A stretch of DNA of 64,000 nt from JAJPKK01 sp963824905 (GCA_963824905.1 CAWGRH010000010.1:1-64000); one strand, 5' to 3'; shown: positions 45,751 through 54,922, numbered from the stretch's first letter. Notes: a model not told the origin generated them from the sequence alone. Numbers and translations: made by a program.

Positions 45751-47177
45751 GACGCAAGCGCAGGACCAAGATCGTCGCCACGCTAGGTCCAGCGTCCTCC
45801 AGCCGGGAGATGATCGCCGCGCTGTTCGAGGCCGGTGCCGACGTCTTCCGCATCAACATGAGCCATGCGAGCCACGAGCGCATGCGCGAGCTCGTGCGCC
45901 TGATCCGCGAGATCGAGATCGAGCACGGGCGGCCAATCGGGATTCTGGTCGATCTGCAGGGGCCGAAGCTGCGCGTCGGCACCTTCCGGGAAGAGGCGGT
46001 CCAGCTCGCGGGCGGCGCGACCTTCACCCTCGATGCCGATCCGGCGCCGGGCGATGAGACGCGGGTCCACCTGCCGCATCCGGAAATCCTTTCCGCGCTG
46101 CGGCCCGGCCACGCACTGCTGCTCGATGACGGCAAGATCAGGCTCGTCGCGGTCGAGGTATCGCCGCAGCGGGCGGTGACGCGGGTCGAGGTCGGCGGCA
46201 AGCTCTCGGCGCGCAAGGGGGTGAGCGTCCCCGACACGGTGCTCGGCGTCTCGGCGCTGACCGGCAAGGATCACTCCGATCTCGAAGCCGGGCTCGACGC
46301 CGGCGCCGACTGGATCGCGCTGTCGTTCATCCAGCGGCCCGACGACATCGCCGAGGCGAAGAAGATCGCCCGCGGCCGTGCCGCTGTGATGGCGAAGATA
46401 GAGAAGCCGCAGGCGATCGAGCATCTCGCGGACATTCTCGACATCACCGACTCGCTGATGGTCGCGCGCGGCGATCTCGGCGTCGAGTTGCCGGTCGAGA
46501 AGGTCCCCGGCCTGCAGAAGCAGATGATCCGGGCGTCGCGGCGCGCCGGCAAGCCGGTGGTGGTCGCGACCCAGATGCTCGAATCGATGATCTCGAGCCC
46601 GGTGCCGACCCGCGCCGAGGTCTCCGACGTCGCCACTGCGATCTTCGAAGGCGCGGACGCGGTGATGCTGTCGGCGGAATCCGCTTCGGGAAAATATCCG
46701 GTCGAGGCCGTCGCGACCATGGACCGCATCGCCATCGAGGTCGAAAGCGATCCGACCTATCGCGCCATCGTCGATGCCCAGCGCTTCGCGCCGGAGGCGA
46801 CGAGCGCCGACGCCATCGCCGCGGCGGCACGCGAGATCGCCGAGACGCTCGACCTCGATTCGATCGTGTGCTGGACGTCGTCTGGCGCGACCGCGCTGCG
46901 CGTCGCCCGCGAGCGCCCGCATTCGCCGATCGTGTCGATCACGCCGAACATAGCGACCGGCCGCCGGCTCGCCGTCGCCTGGGGTGTGCACAGCGTGCTC
47001 GCCGAGGATGCCCACGACGTCGACGACATGGTCGACCGCGCCTGCCGCATCGCCGTGAAGGACGGCTTCGCCATGCCGGGCAGGCGTATCATCGTGGTGG
47101 CGGGGGTCCCGTTCCGGACGCCAGGTGCGACCAACATGGTGCGCATCGCGCTGGTTGGCGCGGACGCGGCGGGTTAA
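45747..47177 (+). CDS. pyk: Pyruvate kinase
   Basis: 476 aa. Start ATG 45747 overlaps the upstream stop. RTKIVATLGPASS at the N-terminus, RINMSHAS, DLQGPKLRVG, the catalytic Lys in AKIEKPQAIEH, RGDLGVELPVEKVP, and MLESMISSPVPTRAEVSDVATAIFEGADAVMLSAES. Converts PEP and ADP to pyruvate and ATP in the cytoplasm. Third gene of the glycerate kinase-DUF1036-pyk unit, each joined by a four-base overlap. Confidence 0.96.
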   Translation: MRRKRRTKIVATLGPASSSREMIAALFEAGADVFRINMSHASHERMRELVRLIREIEIEHGRPIGILVDLQGPKLRVGTFREEAVQLAGGATFTLDADPAPGDETRVHLPHPEILSALRPGHALLLDDGKIRLVAVEVSPQRAVTRVEVGGKLSARKGVSVPDTVLGVSALTGKDHSDLEAGLDAGADWIALSFIQRPDDIAEAKKIARGRAAVMAKIEKPQAIEHLADILDITDSLMVARGDLGVELPVEKVPGLQKQMIRASRRAGKPVVVATQMLESMISSPVPTRAEVSDVATAIFEGADAVMLSAESASGKYPVEAVATMDRIAIEVESDPTYRAIVDAQRFAPEATSADAIAAAAREIAETLDLDSIVCWTSSGATALRVARERPHSPIVSITPNIATGRRLAVAWGVHSVLAEDAHDVDDMVDRACRIAVKDGFAMPGRRIIVVAGVPFRTPGATNMVRIALVGADAAG

Positions 47178-47191
47178 TCTTCGCAAAAATG

Positions 47192-47279
47192 GTCATGGCC
47201 GGGCTCGTCCCGGCCACCCCGATCATATGGCACCGCCGTGCCCAACTATCGGGGTCGCCGGGACAAGCCCGGCGATGAC
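47192..47279. repeat. Inverted repeat, GGCCGGGCTCGTCCCGGCC type
   Basis: Left arm 47192-47222 (GTCATGGCCGGGCTCGTCCC...) and right arm 47248-47279 (...CGGGACAAGCCCGGCGATGAC) are imperfect inverse copies around ~25 bases. Related to the element at 40843-40955; it may also act as a bidirectional terminator between the convergent pyk and hydrolase genes. Confidence 0.82.
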
Positions 47280-47311
47280 GGCGTGTGAAACTCACCGGGC
47301 CGTATGGCCGG

Positions 47312-48331
47312 TCAACTCGGCAGGGACAACACCGCGTCCTTCGCGCGCTGTCGCATCGACACCGAATCGATCGCCGCGATCACCTCGTCCGTTGCGACAT
47401 GCTGCGGCATATGGCCGATCCCCGGCAGCACGACGAGCCGCGCATCGGGCAGCATCGCCGCGATCGCCCGTGAATGCAGGGTCGGCGACACGGTGGTGTC
47501 GGCATCACCGGTGAGAACCACGGTCGGCATGGTGAGGTCGCGATAGTGCGGCGCCTCGGCGGTGACGAAAGGCCTCAGCGCGGTGACGTCCTGGGCGTTG
47601 GCGGTGAATTCGGCCGGCCGCAGCAGCAGCCGGATGCCGGCGCGTGCGAGATAGTCGGCCGGCATTGCCTGCGGCAAGAACACTTCGCGGGCGCCCATTT
47701 CCAGAAGGACCTCGCCGATCGGCAGCGCTGCGGCGCGCGCGAAGGCGGCGCCGATGACGGGCGCCGCTCCGATATTGTAATGCCAGGCGAGGCCGCCTTC
47801 CCAGGGATGGGTCACTGCCGCCAGCAGCACGAGGCCGGCCACCCGCTCAGGATAGGCGCGCGCGAAGGCGGCGGCGACGGTGCCGCCGAGCGAATGTCCG
47901 ACCAGCACGAAACGGTCGAGGCCGATGCCATCGAGCGCCTGTGCAATCAGCGCCGCCTGGCGTGCCGGCCAAGCGTCGGCCTTGCCGCCCGGGCGGTCGC
48001 TCCAGCCATGGCCGGGACGATCGATCAGCACCACGCGGCGGGTTCGCGCGAGCCGGTCGCCCAGCGCGAGCCTGAGGTCGCCCATGTTGCCGCTGGCGCC
48101 GTGGATCAGCACCACCGGCCAGAGCGCGTCGGACTCGATGGGGCTCGGGGTATCGCGCGGCGGAGCGAGATCGAGCACATGAAGCCGGCCGCCAGTGACA
48201 TCGACGAACCGGCCGGCCGGCGGATGCGCCGCCTCGATGCGCCGCGCCGCTATGGAGGTAATGACAAGGCCCGCACCGGCGACGGCAAGGGCGAGGAGGG
48301 CGGTTCCGAGTACGTATTCCATTTGCTGCAC
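47312..48331 (-). CDS. Alpha/beta hydrolase, membrane-anchored
   Basis: 339 aa. N-terminal hydrophobic helix (about residues 8-28), then VVLIHGASGNMGDLR, DRPGHGWSDRP, the nucleophile elbow VGHSLGGTVA (Ser), Asp in TGDADTTVSP and catalytic His in PGIGHMPQH. An oxygenase/haloperoxidase-type serine hydrolase, unknown substrate. Minus strand, convergent with pyk. Confidence 0.9.
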   Translation of the reverse strand: MQQMEYVLGTALLALAVAGAGLVITSIAARRIEAAHPPAGRFVDVTGGRLHVLDLAPPRDTPSPIESDALWPVVLIHGASGNMGDLRLALGDRLARTRRVVLIDRPGHGWSDRPGGKADAWPARQAALIAQALDGIGLDRFVLVGHSLGGTVAAAFARAYPERVAGLVLLAAVTHPWEGGLAWHYNIGAAPVIGAAFARAAALPIGEVLLEMGAREVFLPQAMPADYLARAGIRLLLRPAEFTANAQDVTALRPFVTAEAPHYRDLTMPTVVLTGDADTTVSPTLHSRAIAAMLPDARLVVLPGIGHMPQHVATDEVIAAIDSVSMRQRAKDAVLSLPS

Positions 48332-48423
48332 CGGCGCGAGAGCCTGTGGCGGGGTCCCCCTCTCACGCCGTCGGTCAACAGATATTGTGCCGATTCGTTG
48401 CTGCCAATGGTCTGCGAGCAGGT

Positions 48424-48615
48424 CTAGCCGGCCGCCCGCTTGGGCTTTGAGACGGTCTGCCCTTTTTTTGGTTTCGGTGGTTGGTCACGATGTAACGCCT
48501 CGCTGATGGCCTTGTCCTTCAACAGGGCATCAACCCGACGGTTGCGTCTGGCTTCCGAGCTCTCGAGCATCCGTTTCGTTTCTTCGTTCGGGTTCATCTG
48601 CTCGCTCCTGCCCAT
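48424..48615 (-). CDS. Small basic hypothetical protein, 63 aa
   Basis: Charged throughout, Lys/Arg/Glu-rich, no membrane segment (NEETKRMLESSEARRNRRVD, QPPKPKKGQTVSKPKRAAG). ATG 48615 or 48597 could start it. No family recognised, but it looks like a small DNA- or RNA-associated tail protein. Confidence 0.5.
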   Translation of the reverse strand: MGRSEQMNPNEETKRMLESSEARRNRRVDALLKDKAISEALHRDQPPKPKKGQTVSKPKRAAG

Positions 48616-48622
48616 TCGCGAC

Positions 48623-49096
48623 TCACTTTACGGAAGGGTCTGGCAACTCCATCCACCAGGATTCTTTCCCAAGGCACTTCGGCTCACGCTTCAGCATGTA
48701 ACCGAACGCTCCAAAAATATGGGTAATGAGTACATGCTTCGTAAGCGCCTTGTCCGGCACATTTAGGTCATGTGTGCAACAGAATACACGCTTTGGTGCC
48801 CTGTGCTCGAGCAGCCGCGTGGTCCCCTCCAACAACGCATGACGGATCAAAACGCGATCCTCCCTTGTCACGAATCTCGAGACGTCCAATCCGCTCCAAT
48901 ATCGGGCTTCGGTGCGGTCTTCTGCGTTCGCCTCAACGAGGCAGAAGAAAAATTCTTCGTCTCCGCCGGGGAGCACATCAAACGAGATCAGCAAAAAATA
49001 TGATTTCGGCTCTACGTCATCGTAGCCGACAGGAACCACGATGGCGTCCCCAATCAGCTCGAATTCGGCGGCGTCGGCAGTGCAAACAAACCCCAT
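48623..49096 (-). CDS. Hypothetical protein, about 157 aa
   Basis: ATG 49096 (MGFVCT) is preferred over 49117. Mixed alpha/beta protein with several Cys and acidic residues (FVCTADAAEFELIGDAIVV, FFFCLVEANAED, RVFCCTHDLNVPDK). GC is lower than in the flanking genes. No family or catalytic motif recognised. Possibly part of a mobile cargo; not assigned. Confidence 0.55.
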   Translation of the reverse strand: MGFVCTADAAEFELIGDAIVVPVGYDDVEPKSYFLLISFDVLPGGDEEFFFCLVEANAEDRTEARYWSGLDVSRFVTREDRVLIRHALLEGTTRLLEHRAPKRVFCCTHDLNVPDKALTKHVLITHIFGAFGYMLKREPKCLGKESWWMELPDPSVK

Positions 49097-49144
49097 GCAC
49101 GGAATTTTGCCGTGCAACCCCTGCGGTCTTCAAGCCCTGCGACG

Positions 49145-49756
49145 TCAGATATCGCGGCCCTCGACTTTTTCGGTCAGCGTCTTGACCTTATCCGAGACGC
49201 CCTTGAGGCGCGGATAAACGGCGAGTGCCTTGCGATAGGCATCGAGCGCGCGCTTGTCGTCGCCGATTTCCTGCATGATGAGGCCGAGCCCGGACAGGGC
49301 GCCGAAGTGGCGTGGCTCGCGGGTGAGCACCTTGCTCAGGTCGGCGAGCGAGTTGCCATAGTCCTTCTTGAGGAAATAGACGGTGGCGCGGCGGTTCCAG
49401 GCCTCGGTGTAGTCGGGCTTGATCTCGATGATGGCGTCGAGCAGCCGCAGCGACAGATCGTAATCGTCGTCGTCGATCGCCTTCTTCGCCCGGCTCATCA
49501 GCAGGCTCGTGGTGTCGTTGCCCGCCGCGGTCCACATCGCCCAGATGCGGTCTTCCACCGCCTTGGCGCTCATATCGTCGGGTGCCACCTTCAGCGCACC
49601 GAACAGGAAATCGATGCTCTGGGTGCGCTCGCCACGGTGGAAGGCAGGCGTCTTGTCGGACGGATTTGCCGCTGCGTCGTGCTGAGCAAGCGACGGGCAG
49701 GGCGTGAGAGCCGTGGCCAAGGCGGCGAGCAAGAGGCCTGCGAGGCAGCGAGTCAT
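49145..49756 (-). CDS. Exported TPR protein
   Basis: 203 aa. Signal peptide (first ~24 residues, ending SLAQ), then at least three TPR-like repeats: YDLSLRLLDAIIEIKPDYTEAWNRRA, YGNSLADLSKVLTREPRHFGALSGLG and KRALDAYRKALAVYPRLKGV. Probably a periplasmic scaffold for protein-protein contacts. The partner is not evident. Confidence 0.9.
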   Translation of the reverse strand: MTRCLAGLLLAALATALTPCPSLAQHDAAANPSDKTPAFHRGERTQSIDFLFGALKVAPDDMSAKAVEDRIWAMWTAAGNDTTSLLMSRAKKAIDDDDYDLSLRLLDAIIEIKPDYTEAWNRRATVYFLKKDYGNSLADLSKVLTREPRHFGALSGLGLIMQEIGDDKRALDAYRKALAVYPRLKGVSDKVKTLTEKVEGRDI

Positions 49757-49831
49757 GCTACCTAGCTTAATGGCTCGCCGGTCCCCGACAAGACCAAAAC
49801 CGTCACAGTTCTGCGAAAAGGTGGCTAGAAA

Positions 49832-49957
49832 TTAGCCCTGCCGCGCTTTGAAGCGACGCTGTGTCTTGTTGATGACATAAACGCGCCCTTTGCGCCGCAC
49901 GATGCGGTTGTCGCGGTGGCGGCCGCGCAGGGATTTCAGTGAGTTACGGACTTTCAT
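49832..49957 (-). CDS. rpmJ: 50S ribosomal protein bL36
   Basis: 41 aa from ATG 49957: MKVRNSLKSLRGRHRDN, RRKGRVYVINKTQRRFKARQG. This is the longer, zinc-ligand-poor (C-) type of bL36 that lacks the four-Cys/His zinc site, used under zinc limitation or as the sole copy in many alphaproteobacteria. Confidence 0.96.
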   Translation of the reverse strand: MKVRNSLKSLRGRHRDNRIVRRKGRVYVINKTQRRFKARQG

Positions 49958-50163
49958 GGCAAACCTCTGAAGGCGGCGGCAACCGGCCACCGGCATCTTT
50001 TCGGCGCGGACCATAGGGTCGGCGGTGATAAGCGTCAATGGCGCAAGCCTGCTCATTCGTCAGGCAAGTCGATCCGACCGCTCGACATATTGCCCTGCGC
50101 CCGGCCGGCGAATAGCGTCCTCACATAATGAGACTTCGCAGAAATGCAAACCGGGAGGAGCAG

Positions 50164-51339
50164 ATGACGAGACACTTCGCCGGGATGGTCCAGCAGGCGA
50201 CAACACTCGTGCTGGCCGGCGCCGCCGCCGCGCTGCTGCCGGGTGTCGGGGCCTACGCGCAGAACGCGCCGCTCGAGATCGCCAAGCAGGGGTATTTCTT
50301 CGTCGGCGGCACCATCGACCCGAAGCGGGAGGGATCGCCGACCGTCGGGCACATGTACGTCGAATACCAGGTGCCGCAGCACCTCGCTCACCCCTACCCG
50401 GTGATCATGATCCATGGCGGCAGCCAGACCGGGACCAATTTCACCGGTACGCCGGACGGACGCGACGGCTGGGCGCAATATTTCCTGCGCCGGGGCTATG
50501 CGGTCTACGTCGTCGACCAGGTGGCGCGCGGACGTGCCGCCCAGTGGTCGCAGGCGAACGGGCCGGTGTCGGCGGCGAACATTTCGCGCCTCGAACAACG
50601 CTTCGTCGCGCCGGAGCGCTTCAATCTGTGGCCGCAGGCGCATCTGCACACCCAGTGGCCGGGCACCGGCAAGCCCGGCGATCCGGCGTTCGATCAGTTC
50701 TATGCGAGCCAGTTCCCCTCGCTCGTCGATTTCCCGCTGCAGCAGGCGCTCAACCGCGATGCGACCGTCGCGCTGCTCGACCGCATCGGCCCGGCAGTGG
50801 TGATGATCCATTCGCAGTCCGGCGCCTTCGTCTGGCCGATCGCCGACAAGCGGCCCAACCTCGTCAAGGCGATCCTCGCGGTCGAGCCCAATGGGCCGCC
50901 GGTCCATGACATCGAGGTCAAGGGCGCGCCGAACTGGTTCGAGGACAACCCGCACACCAAGGCGGCGGGGCTCGAGGACGTGCCGCTCACCTATGATCCG
51001 CCGGTCACTGAAGCGTCGCCACTCAAATTCGTGCGCGAGGACAAGCCGGAGAAACCCGAACTCGTGCGCTGCTGGTCGCAGGCGGAGCCGGCGCGCAAGC
51101 TCGTCAACCTGCAAAGCGTCCCGATCCTGATCGTCACCTCCGAGGCGTCCTATCACGCGCCCTACGATCACTGCACAGTGCGTTATCTCGCCCAGGCCGG
51201 CGTCAAGAGCACGTTCATTCGCCTGCCCGATGCCGGGGTCCACGGCAACGGCCACATGATGATGCTCGAGAAGAACAGCGACGACATCGCCAAGGTGATG
51301 GCCGACTGGCTCGATCACGCGCTGCCCAGCACGCGATGA
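50164..51339 (+). CDS. Exported alpha/beta hydrolase (esterase-like)
   Basis: About 391 aa from ATG 50164, with GGAGGAGC upstream. Leader about residues 9-34 (ending AYAQ). Core: PYPVIMIHGGSQTGTNF (oxyanion region), RGYAVYVVDQVARGRAA, nucleophile in IHSQSGAF (Ser) and His in GVHGNGHMMMLE. Resembles a bacterial family of secreted esterase-like hydrolases, related by fold to the gene that follows; the four-base overlap (ATGA) couples them. Confidence 0.88.
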   Translation: MTRHFAGMVQQATTLVLAGAAAALLPGVGAYAQNAPLEIAKQGYFFVGGTIDPKREGSPTVGHMYVEYQVPQHLAHPYPVIMIHGGSQTGTNFTGTPDGRDGWAQYFLRRGYAVYVVDQVARGRAAQWSQANGPVSAANISRLEQRFVAPERFNLWPQAHLHTQWPGTGKPGDPAFDQFYASQFPSLVDFPLQQALNRDATVALLDRIGPAVVMIHSQSGAFVWPIADKRPNLVKAILAVEPNGPPVHDIEVKGAPNWFEDNPHTKAAGLEDVPLTYDPPVTEASPLKFVREDKPEKPELVRCWSQAEPARKLVNLQSVPILIVTSEASYHAPYDHCTVRYLAQAGVKSTFIRLPDAGVHGNGHMMMLEKNSDDIAKVMADWLDHALPSTR

Positions 51340-52190
51340 CGGTACGGTTTGCCGTCGCCCGCGGTGAGATATCGATCGAGGTGCTGGTAGACGGCGGCGG
51401 CTTGGACGGCGACGGCGCGCCGGTCGTGCTCCTGCCTTCGCTCGGCCGCGGCGCCGATGACTTCGATCGGATCGCGGCGCGGCTCGCGGCGGCCGGGTTC
51501 AAGGTGCTGCGGCCGCAGCCGCGCGGCATCGGCGCAAGTCGCGGCCCGCTCGCCGAGATGGACCTGCATGATTGCGCCGCCGACATCGCGGCGGTGATCG
51601 AGGCCGCCCGCTGCGGCCCCGCCTTCGTGGTCGGGCACGCGTTCGGCAACCGGGTGGCGCGGATGCTCGCGACCGACCGGCCGGATCTCGTGCGTGCGAT
51701 CTCGCTCGTCGCCGCCAATGTCGGCCGTGATCCGAGTCCGCCCGACGTGCGTGCCGCGATCCGGGCGAGCGCCGATCCCTCGCTTCCCGATGCCACGAGA
51801 CTGGAAGCACTGCGCTACGCCTTCTTTGCGCCGGGCAACGATCCGTCCGCGTGGCTCGCCGGCTGGCATCCGCAGGTGCTCGCGGCCCAGCGCGTCGCCG
51901 GCGACCGGACCTCGCGCGAGGAGGATTTTGCCGGCGGGACCGCGCCGATCCTCTATCTTCAGCCCACCCACGATCCCCTGGCCCATGGCCATCACGCGCA
52001 GGAGTACCGGGCGCTCCTCGGCGACCGCGTGACCATTGTGATGATCCCACAGGCGAGCCACGCGGCGATCGCCGAGCAGCCGGAGTTCATCGGCGATGCG
52101 CTGATTGCGTTTGCGCGAGGGCTCGGCGCGCCTTTTCGGGCTCCGGTCGCTGATGCAAGGGCCGGGACCGCGACGACCGCTTCCAACTAA
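51336..52190 (+). CDS. Alpha/beta-hydrolase-fold protein lacking the nucleophile serine
   Basis: 284 aa. Fold order is clear: VVLLPSLGRGADDF, LRPQPRGIGASRG, and the elbow region VVGHAFGNRVA, where the usual GHSFG Ser is Ala. Later Asp in QPTHDPLAHG and His in PQASHAAIAE are present. Without the Ser it is not a standard serine hydrolase; it may bind a ligand, use another chemistry (for example a decarboxylase or scaffold role) or be inactive. Coupled to the preceding active-looking hydrolase. Confidence 0.85.
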   Translation: MTVRFAVARGEISIEVLVDGGGLDGDGAPVVLLPSLGRGADDFDRIAARLAAAGFKVLRPQPRGIGASRGPLAEMDLHDCAADIAAVIEAARCGPAFVVGHAFGNRVARMLATDRPDLVRAISLVAANVGRDPSPPDVRAAIRASADPSLPDATRLEALRYAFFAPGNDPSAWLAGWHPQVLAAQRVAGDRTSREEDFAGGTAPILYLQPTHDPLAHGHHAQEYRALLGDRVTIVMIPQASHAAIAEQPEFIGDALIAFARGLGAPFRAPVADARAGTATTASN

Positions 52191-52387
52191 GTCATTGCAA
52201 TCGTTGATCGAGAGTTGGCGCTGTCCGCTTGATGCGATGACTTTTTCGCAACAGGCGGCCGAGAATCGCAGCTCTAGGCTCGGCTGGCATGCTCGAAACT
52301 CTTGGAATGATTCTAAATTATGGTTAGAACGTTTCTAAAGTCCTATTCCGCGGTGAGTGCCGAGGGTTCAGCGGGTGGGGGGAGGGC

Positions 52388-53305
52388 ATGCGACCGGAGT
52401 GGGGACTTCGAAGAGGCAAGGGGCTGCCGATCTTGGCCGTCTCGCTCGCCGCCGCCCTGCTCGGGACCCCGCCTGCCCATGCCGTGGACGAGATTCAGGT
52501 CTACACCGCCGAGATCAACGAGGTCGGCCAGTTCTCGGTGCAGCAGCATCTCAACTACACCATCAAGGGACTGACCGAGCCCGCATATCCGGGCGCCCTC
52601 ATCGACAATCATGCTCTCAATGGCACTCCCGAATTCGCCTACGGGGTGACGCCGTGGCTCGAGCTCGGCCTCTACGTCCCGTGGGCGGTGAACGAGCAGG
52701 GCCAGTTTCTGTCGAACAATTTCAAGCTGCGCACGCTGTTCGTCATCCCGGACGCCCCGAAGAAAGACTTCTTCTACGGCCTGAACTTCGAATACGACTT
52801 TCCGAGCTGGCCGTTCGTGCCCGCCCGTTTCGCGATGGAGGTGCGGCCGATCATCGGCTGGCGCAATCCGCAGTGGGAATTCATCATCAACCCGATCATC
52901 GATTTCGCCTGGGGCGGGCAACTCGGCGGCGTCGACTTCGCGCCGGCGGCCCGGCTCGCACGAAATCTCGGCAACGACCGCTTCATCGGGCTCGAATACT
53001 ATTCGGGCCTCAGCACGCCGGGAAATTTCGAGTCCTTTCTGCAGCAGTCGCACCAGCTGTTCGCGGTGACCGACTTCAAGATCGGCGAGGTCGACGTCGA
53101 CTTCGGCATCGGTTACGGCCTCACGCCCGGCTCCGACCGCTGGGTCGCCAAGACCATCATCAGCTACGCGTTCCCGGTGCCGGGCAAGAAGAAGGACGAT
53201 GACGCGAGCTCCGGAATGATGAAATCGCCGATGAGCCTGCGCTCGATGTTCCCGCAGCAGTCGCCGGAGCAGATGGCGCGCAATCCGCTGGCGGGCCTGC
53301 AATGA
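52388..53305 (+). CDS. Putative outer-membrane or periplasmic beta-rich protein
   Basis: 305 aa. Signal peptide (about residues 10-32, ending AHAVDE). The mature region is rich in aromatic-flanked beta strands (QVYTAEINEVGQFSVQQHLNYT, WLELGLYVPWAVN, DFFYGLNFEYDFPSW, WEFIINPIIDFAWGG, GLEYYSGLS), and ends in a strand-like IISYAFPVPG before a low-complexity C-terminal tail. This suggests a beta-barrel or porin-like fold; no named family. It is 45 to 70 bases from an Omp25/31-type gene. Confidence 0.65.
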   Translation: MRPEWGLRRGKGLPILAVSLAAALLGTPPAHAVDEIQVYTAEINEVGQFSVQQHLNYTIKGLTEPAYPGALIDNHALNGTPEFAYGVTPWLELGLYVPWAVNEQGQFLSNNFKLRTLFVIPDAPKKDFFYGLNFEYDFPSWPFVPARFAMEVRPIIGWRNPQWEFIINPIIDFAWGGQLGGVDFAPAARLARNLGNDRFIGLEYYSGLSTPGNFESFLQQSHQLFAVTDFKIGEVDVDFGIGYGLTPGSDRWVAKTIISYAFPVPGKKKDDDASSGMMKSPMSLRSMFPQQSPEQMARNPLAGLQ

Positions 53306-53373
53306 AGGCGCGGGGGACATGCGCGGACATCCGCCCGGCTCCGGCCGTGGCGGTTCGAAGAAAGGAGGCTGGC

Positions 53374-54129
53374 ATGCGGTGCAAGCTCATGGCCGGTGCG
53401 GCCCTCGCCGCCATCTCGGCCGGATCGGCGTTCGCTGCCGACCTGCCGGTCAAGGCCGTCGCGCCGGAGCCGGTCTACAATTGGACCGGCCTCTACATCG
53501 GGGGCGTCATCGGCGGCGCCTGGTCGACGCACGACGTTTCGGATCAGGCGCTCGGTCCTCTGCTGGGGGCTCCCTATGCCCAGGGTATCGCAGCCAGCGG
53601 ACTGACCGGCGGCGTCGATGGCGGTGCCCGCTATCAACTCGGCAAGCTCGTGCTCGGTGTGGAAGGGGACTTCACCTGGGGCAACCTGAACGGCACCAAC
53701 GCCAGCGCCTTCGGTCCCGACAGTTTCACGGTTTCCCGCGCAATAACCGCGGACACGAAATGGACTGCGACGGCGGCCGCCACCTTCGGCATCGCCGGCG
53801 ACGGCAATTAGCTGCTGTACGGGAAGGCCGGGGTTGCCTTTGCGAACACCGGCTATACGGACAGCTGGTCGGTGCCCGGAATGGCGCCATTCGGCGGGAC
53901 GGCGAGCGACACGACCGTCGGCTGGACGGCCGGCACCGGTGTCGAGTGGGCGTTCTCGAATGCCTGGTCGCTCAAGGCCGAATACGACTATCTCGATTTC
54001 GGGAAACACAACGTCGCGATCGGCGAGTCACCCCTCGGTCCCGGCGTGATGCCGATGACCGAGGACAGGAACCACATCAACCAGTTCAAGGCGGGCCTGA
54101 ATTGGCGCATCCTGCCGAGTTTCTGGTGA
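53374..54129 (+). pseudogene. Omp25/31-type outer-membrane beta-barrel protein, interrupted by an in-frame TAG
   Basis: ATG 53374 behind AAGGAGG. Leader ends GSAFAADLPV, then the family pattern YNWTGLYIGGVIGGAW and GGVDGGARYQLGKLVLGVEGDFTWG. The frame is stopped by TAG 53809-53811 (after GIAGDGN), but continues in frame as LLYGKAGVAFANTGY, GVEWAFSNAWSLKAEYDYLDFG and a C-terminal WRILPSFW ending in aromatic, as Omp25/31 proteins do. The homologous position usually has Trp (NWLLYGK), so TGG to TAG is the simple explanation. Non-functional if real. Confidence 0.85.
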
Positions 54130-54210
54130 GCCGCGGGCCATCCGCGCCGGCGCCTTGCCCTGCCGCGCCGGAGTGGTAGATCAATCGCTCCTCTCGTTCC
54201 CGGTGGAGCA

Positions 54211-54756
54211 ATGGCCCGCATTCCGCTGATTGAAGAAGCCGAGCATCCCGAGCTTGCCGACATCATCGCCTGCATCAAGGCGGGGCGGCGGGGCGGACTC
54301 CTCAACGTCTACAAGCTTCTGTTGCACAGCCCGGCACTGGCGCAGACGTGGTTCGACCATAACGGCGCGGTGCGCTGGAAGACCGAGCTCACCGGCCGGC
54401 TGCGTGAGATCGTCATCATCCGCATCGCCTACCTCAACGGGATCGATTACGTGCTCGGCCAGCACGTGCCCGGCCTTGCCGTGGCCGAGGGGCTCACCCT
54501 TGCGGAATGCGATGGGCTCGCCGACTGGCGCGCCACCTCCCTGTTCGATGCCCGCGAACGTGCCGCGCTCGCCTATGCCGAGGCGATGACCATGAGCACG
54601 TCGGTGCCGGACGACGTCTTCGCCGAGGTGCGCCGCCACTTCGACGACCGCGAGATCGTCGAGCTCTCGGTGCTCATCGGCACCTACATCATGCACAACC
54701 GCGTCATGAAGGCGCTCGCGATCGACCTTGAGCCCGAGGCCAACCGCGGGCGTTAG
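54211..54756 (+). CDS. AhpD/carboxymuconolactone-decarboxylase-like protein without the CxxC
   Basis: 181 aa helical protein. ELTGRLREIVIIRIAYLNGIDYVLGQHVPGLA matches the AhpD-like core, but the CxxC (usually NxCxYCxxxH) is replaced by NGIDYVLGQH, so peroxidase-type redox activity is unlikely. C-terminal AYAEAMTMSTSVPDDVFAEV and LSVLIGTYIMHNRVMKAL complete the fold. Function unknown; probably cytoplasmic. Confidence 0.87.
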   Translation: MARIPLIEEAEHPELADIIACIKAGRRGGLLNVYKLLLHSPALAQTWFDHNGAVRWKTELTGRLREIVIIRIAYLNGIDYVLGQHVPGLAVAEGLTLAECDGLADWRATSLFDARERAALAYAEAMTMSTSVPDDVFAEVRRHFDDREIVELSVLIGTYIMHNRVMKALAIDLEPEANRGR

Positions 54757-54791
54757 AAGCCACATTCACCGCGCGTCTCTTAACTTCAAAG

Positions 54792-54903
54792 CCTCATCCT
54801 GAGGAGCGCGCTCTTGCGCGCGTCTCGAAGGATGGCCCCAAACGCCGCGGCCAGTGGCCATCCTTCGAGACGCCGTGCTGCGCGCGGCTCCTCAGGATGA
54901 GGT
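54792..54903. repeat. Long inverted repeat, second copy of the CCTCATCCTGAGGAGC family
   Basis: Arms share CCTCATCCTGAGGAG...CGTCTCGAAGGATGG and its reverse complement; closely related to 16313-16444. Confidence 0.88.
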
Positions 54904-54922
54904 CCCCTAAGGGCGCCGGCCG

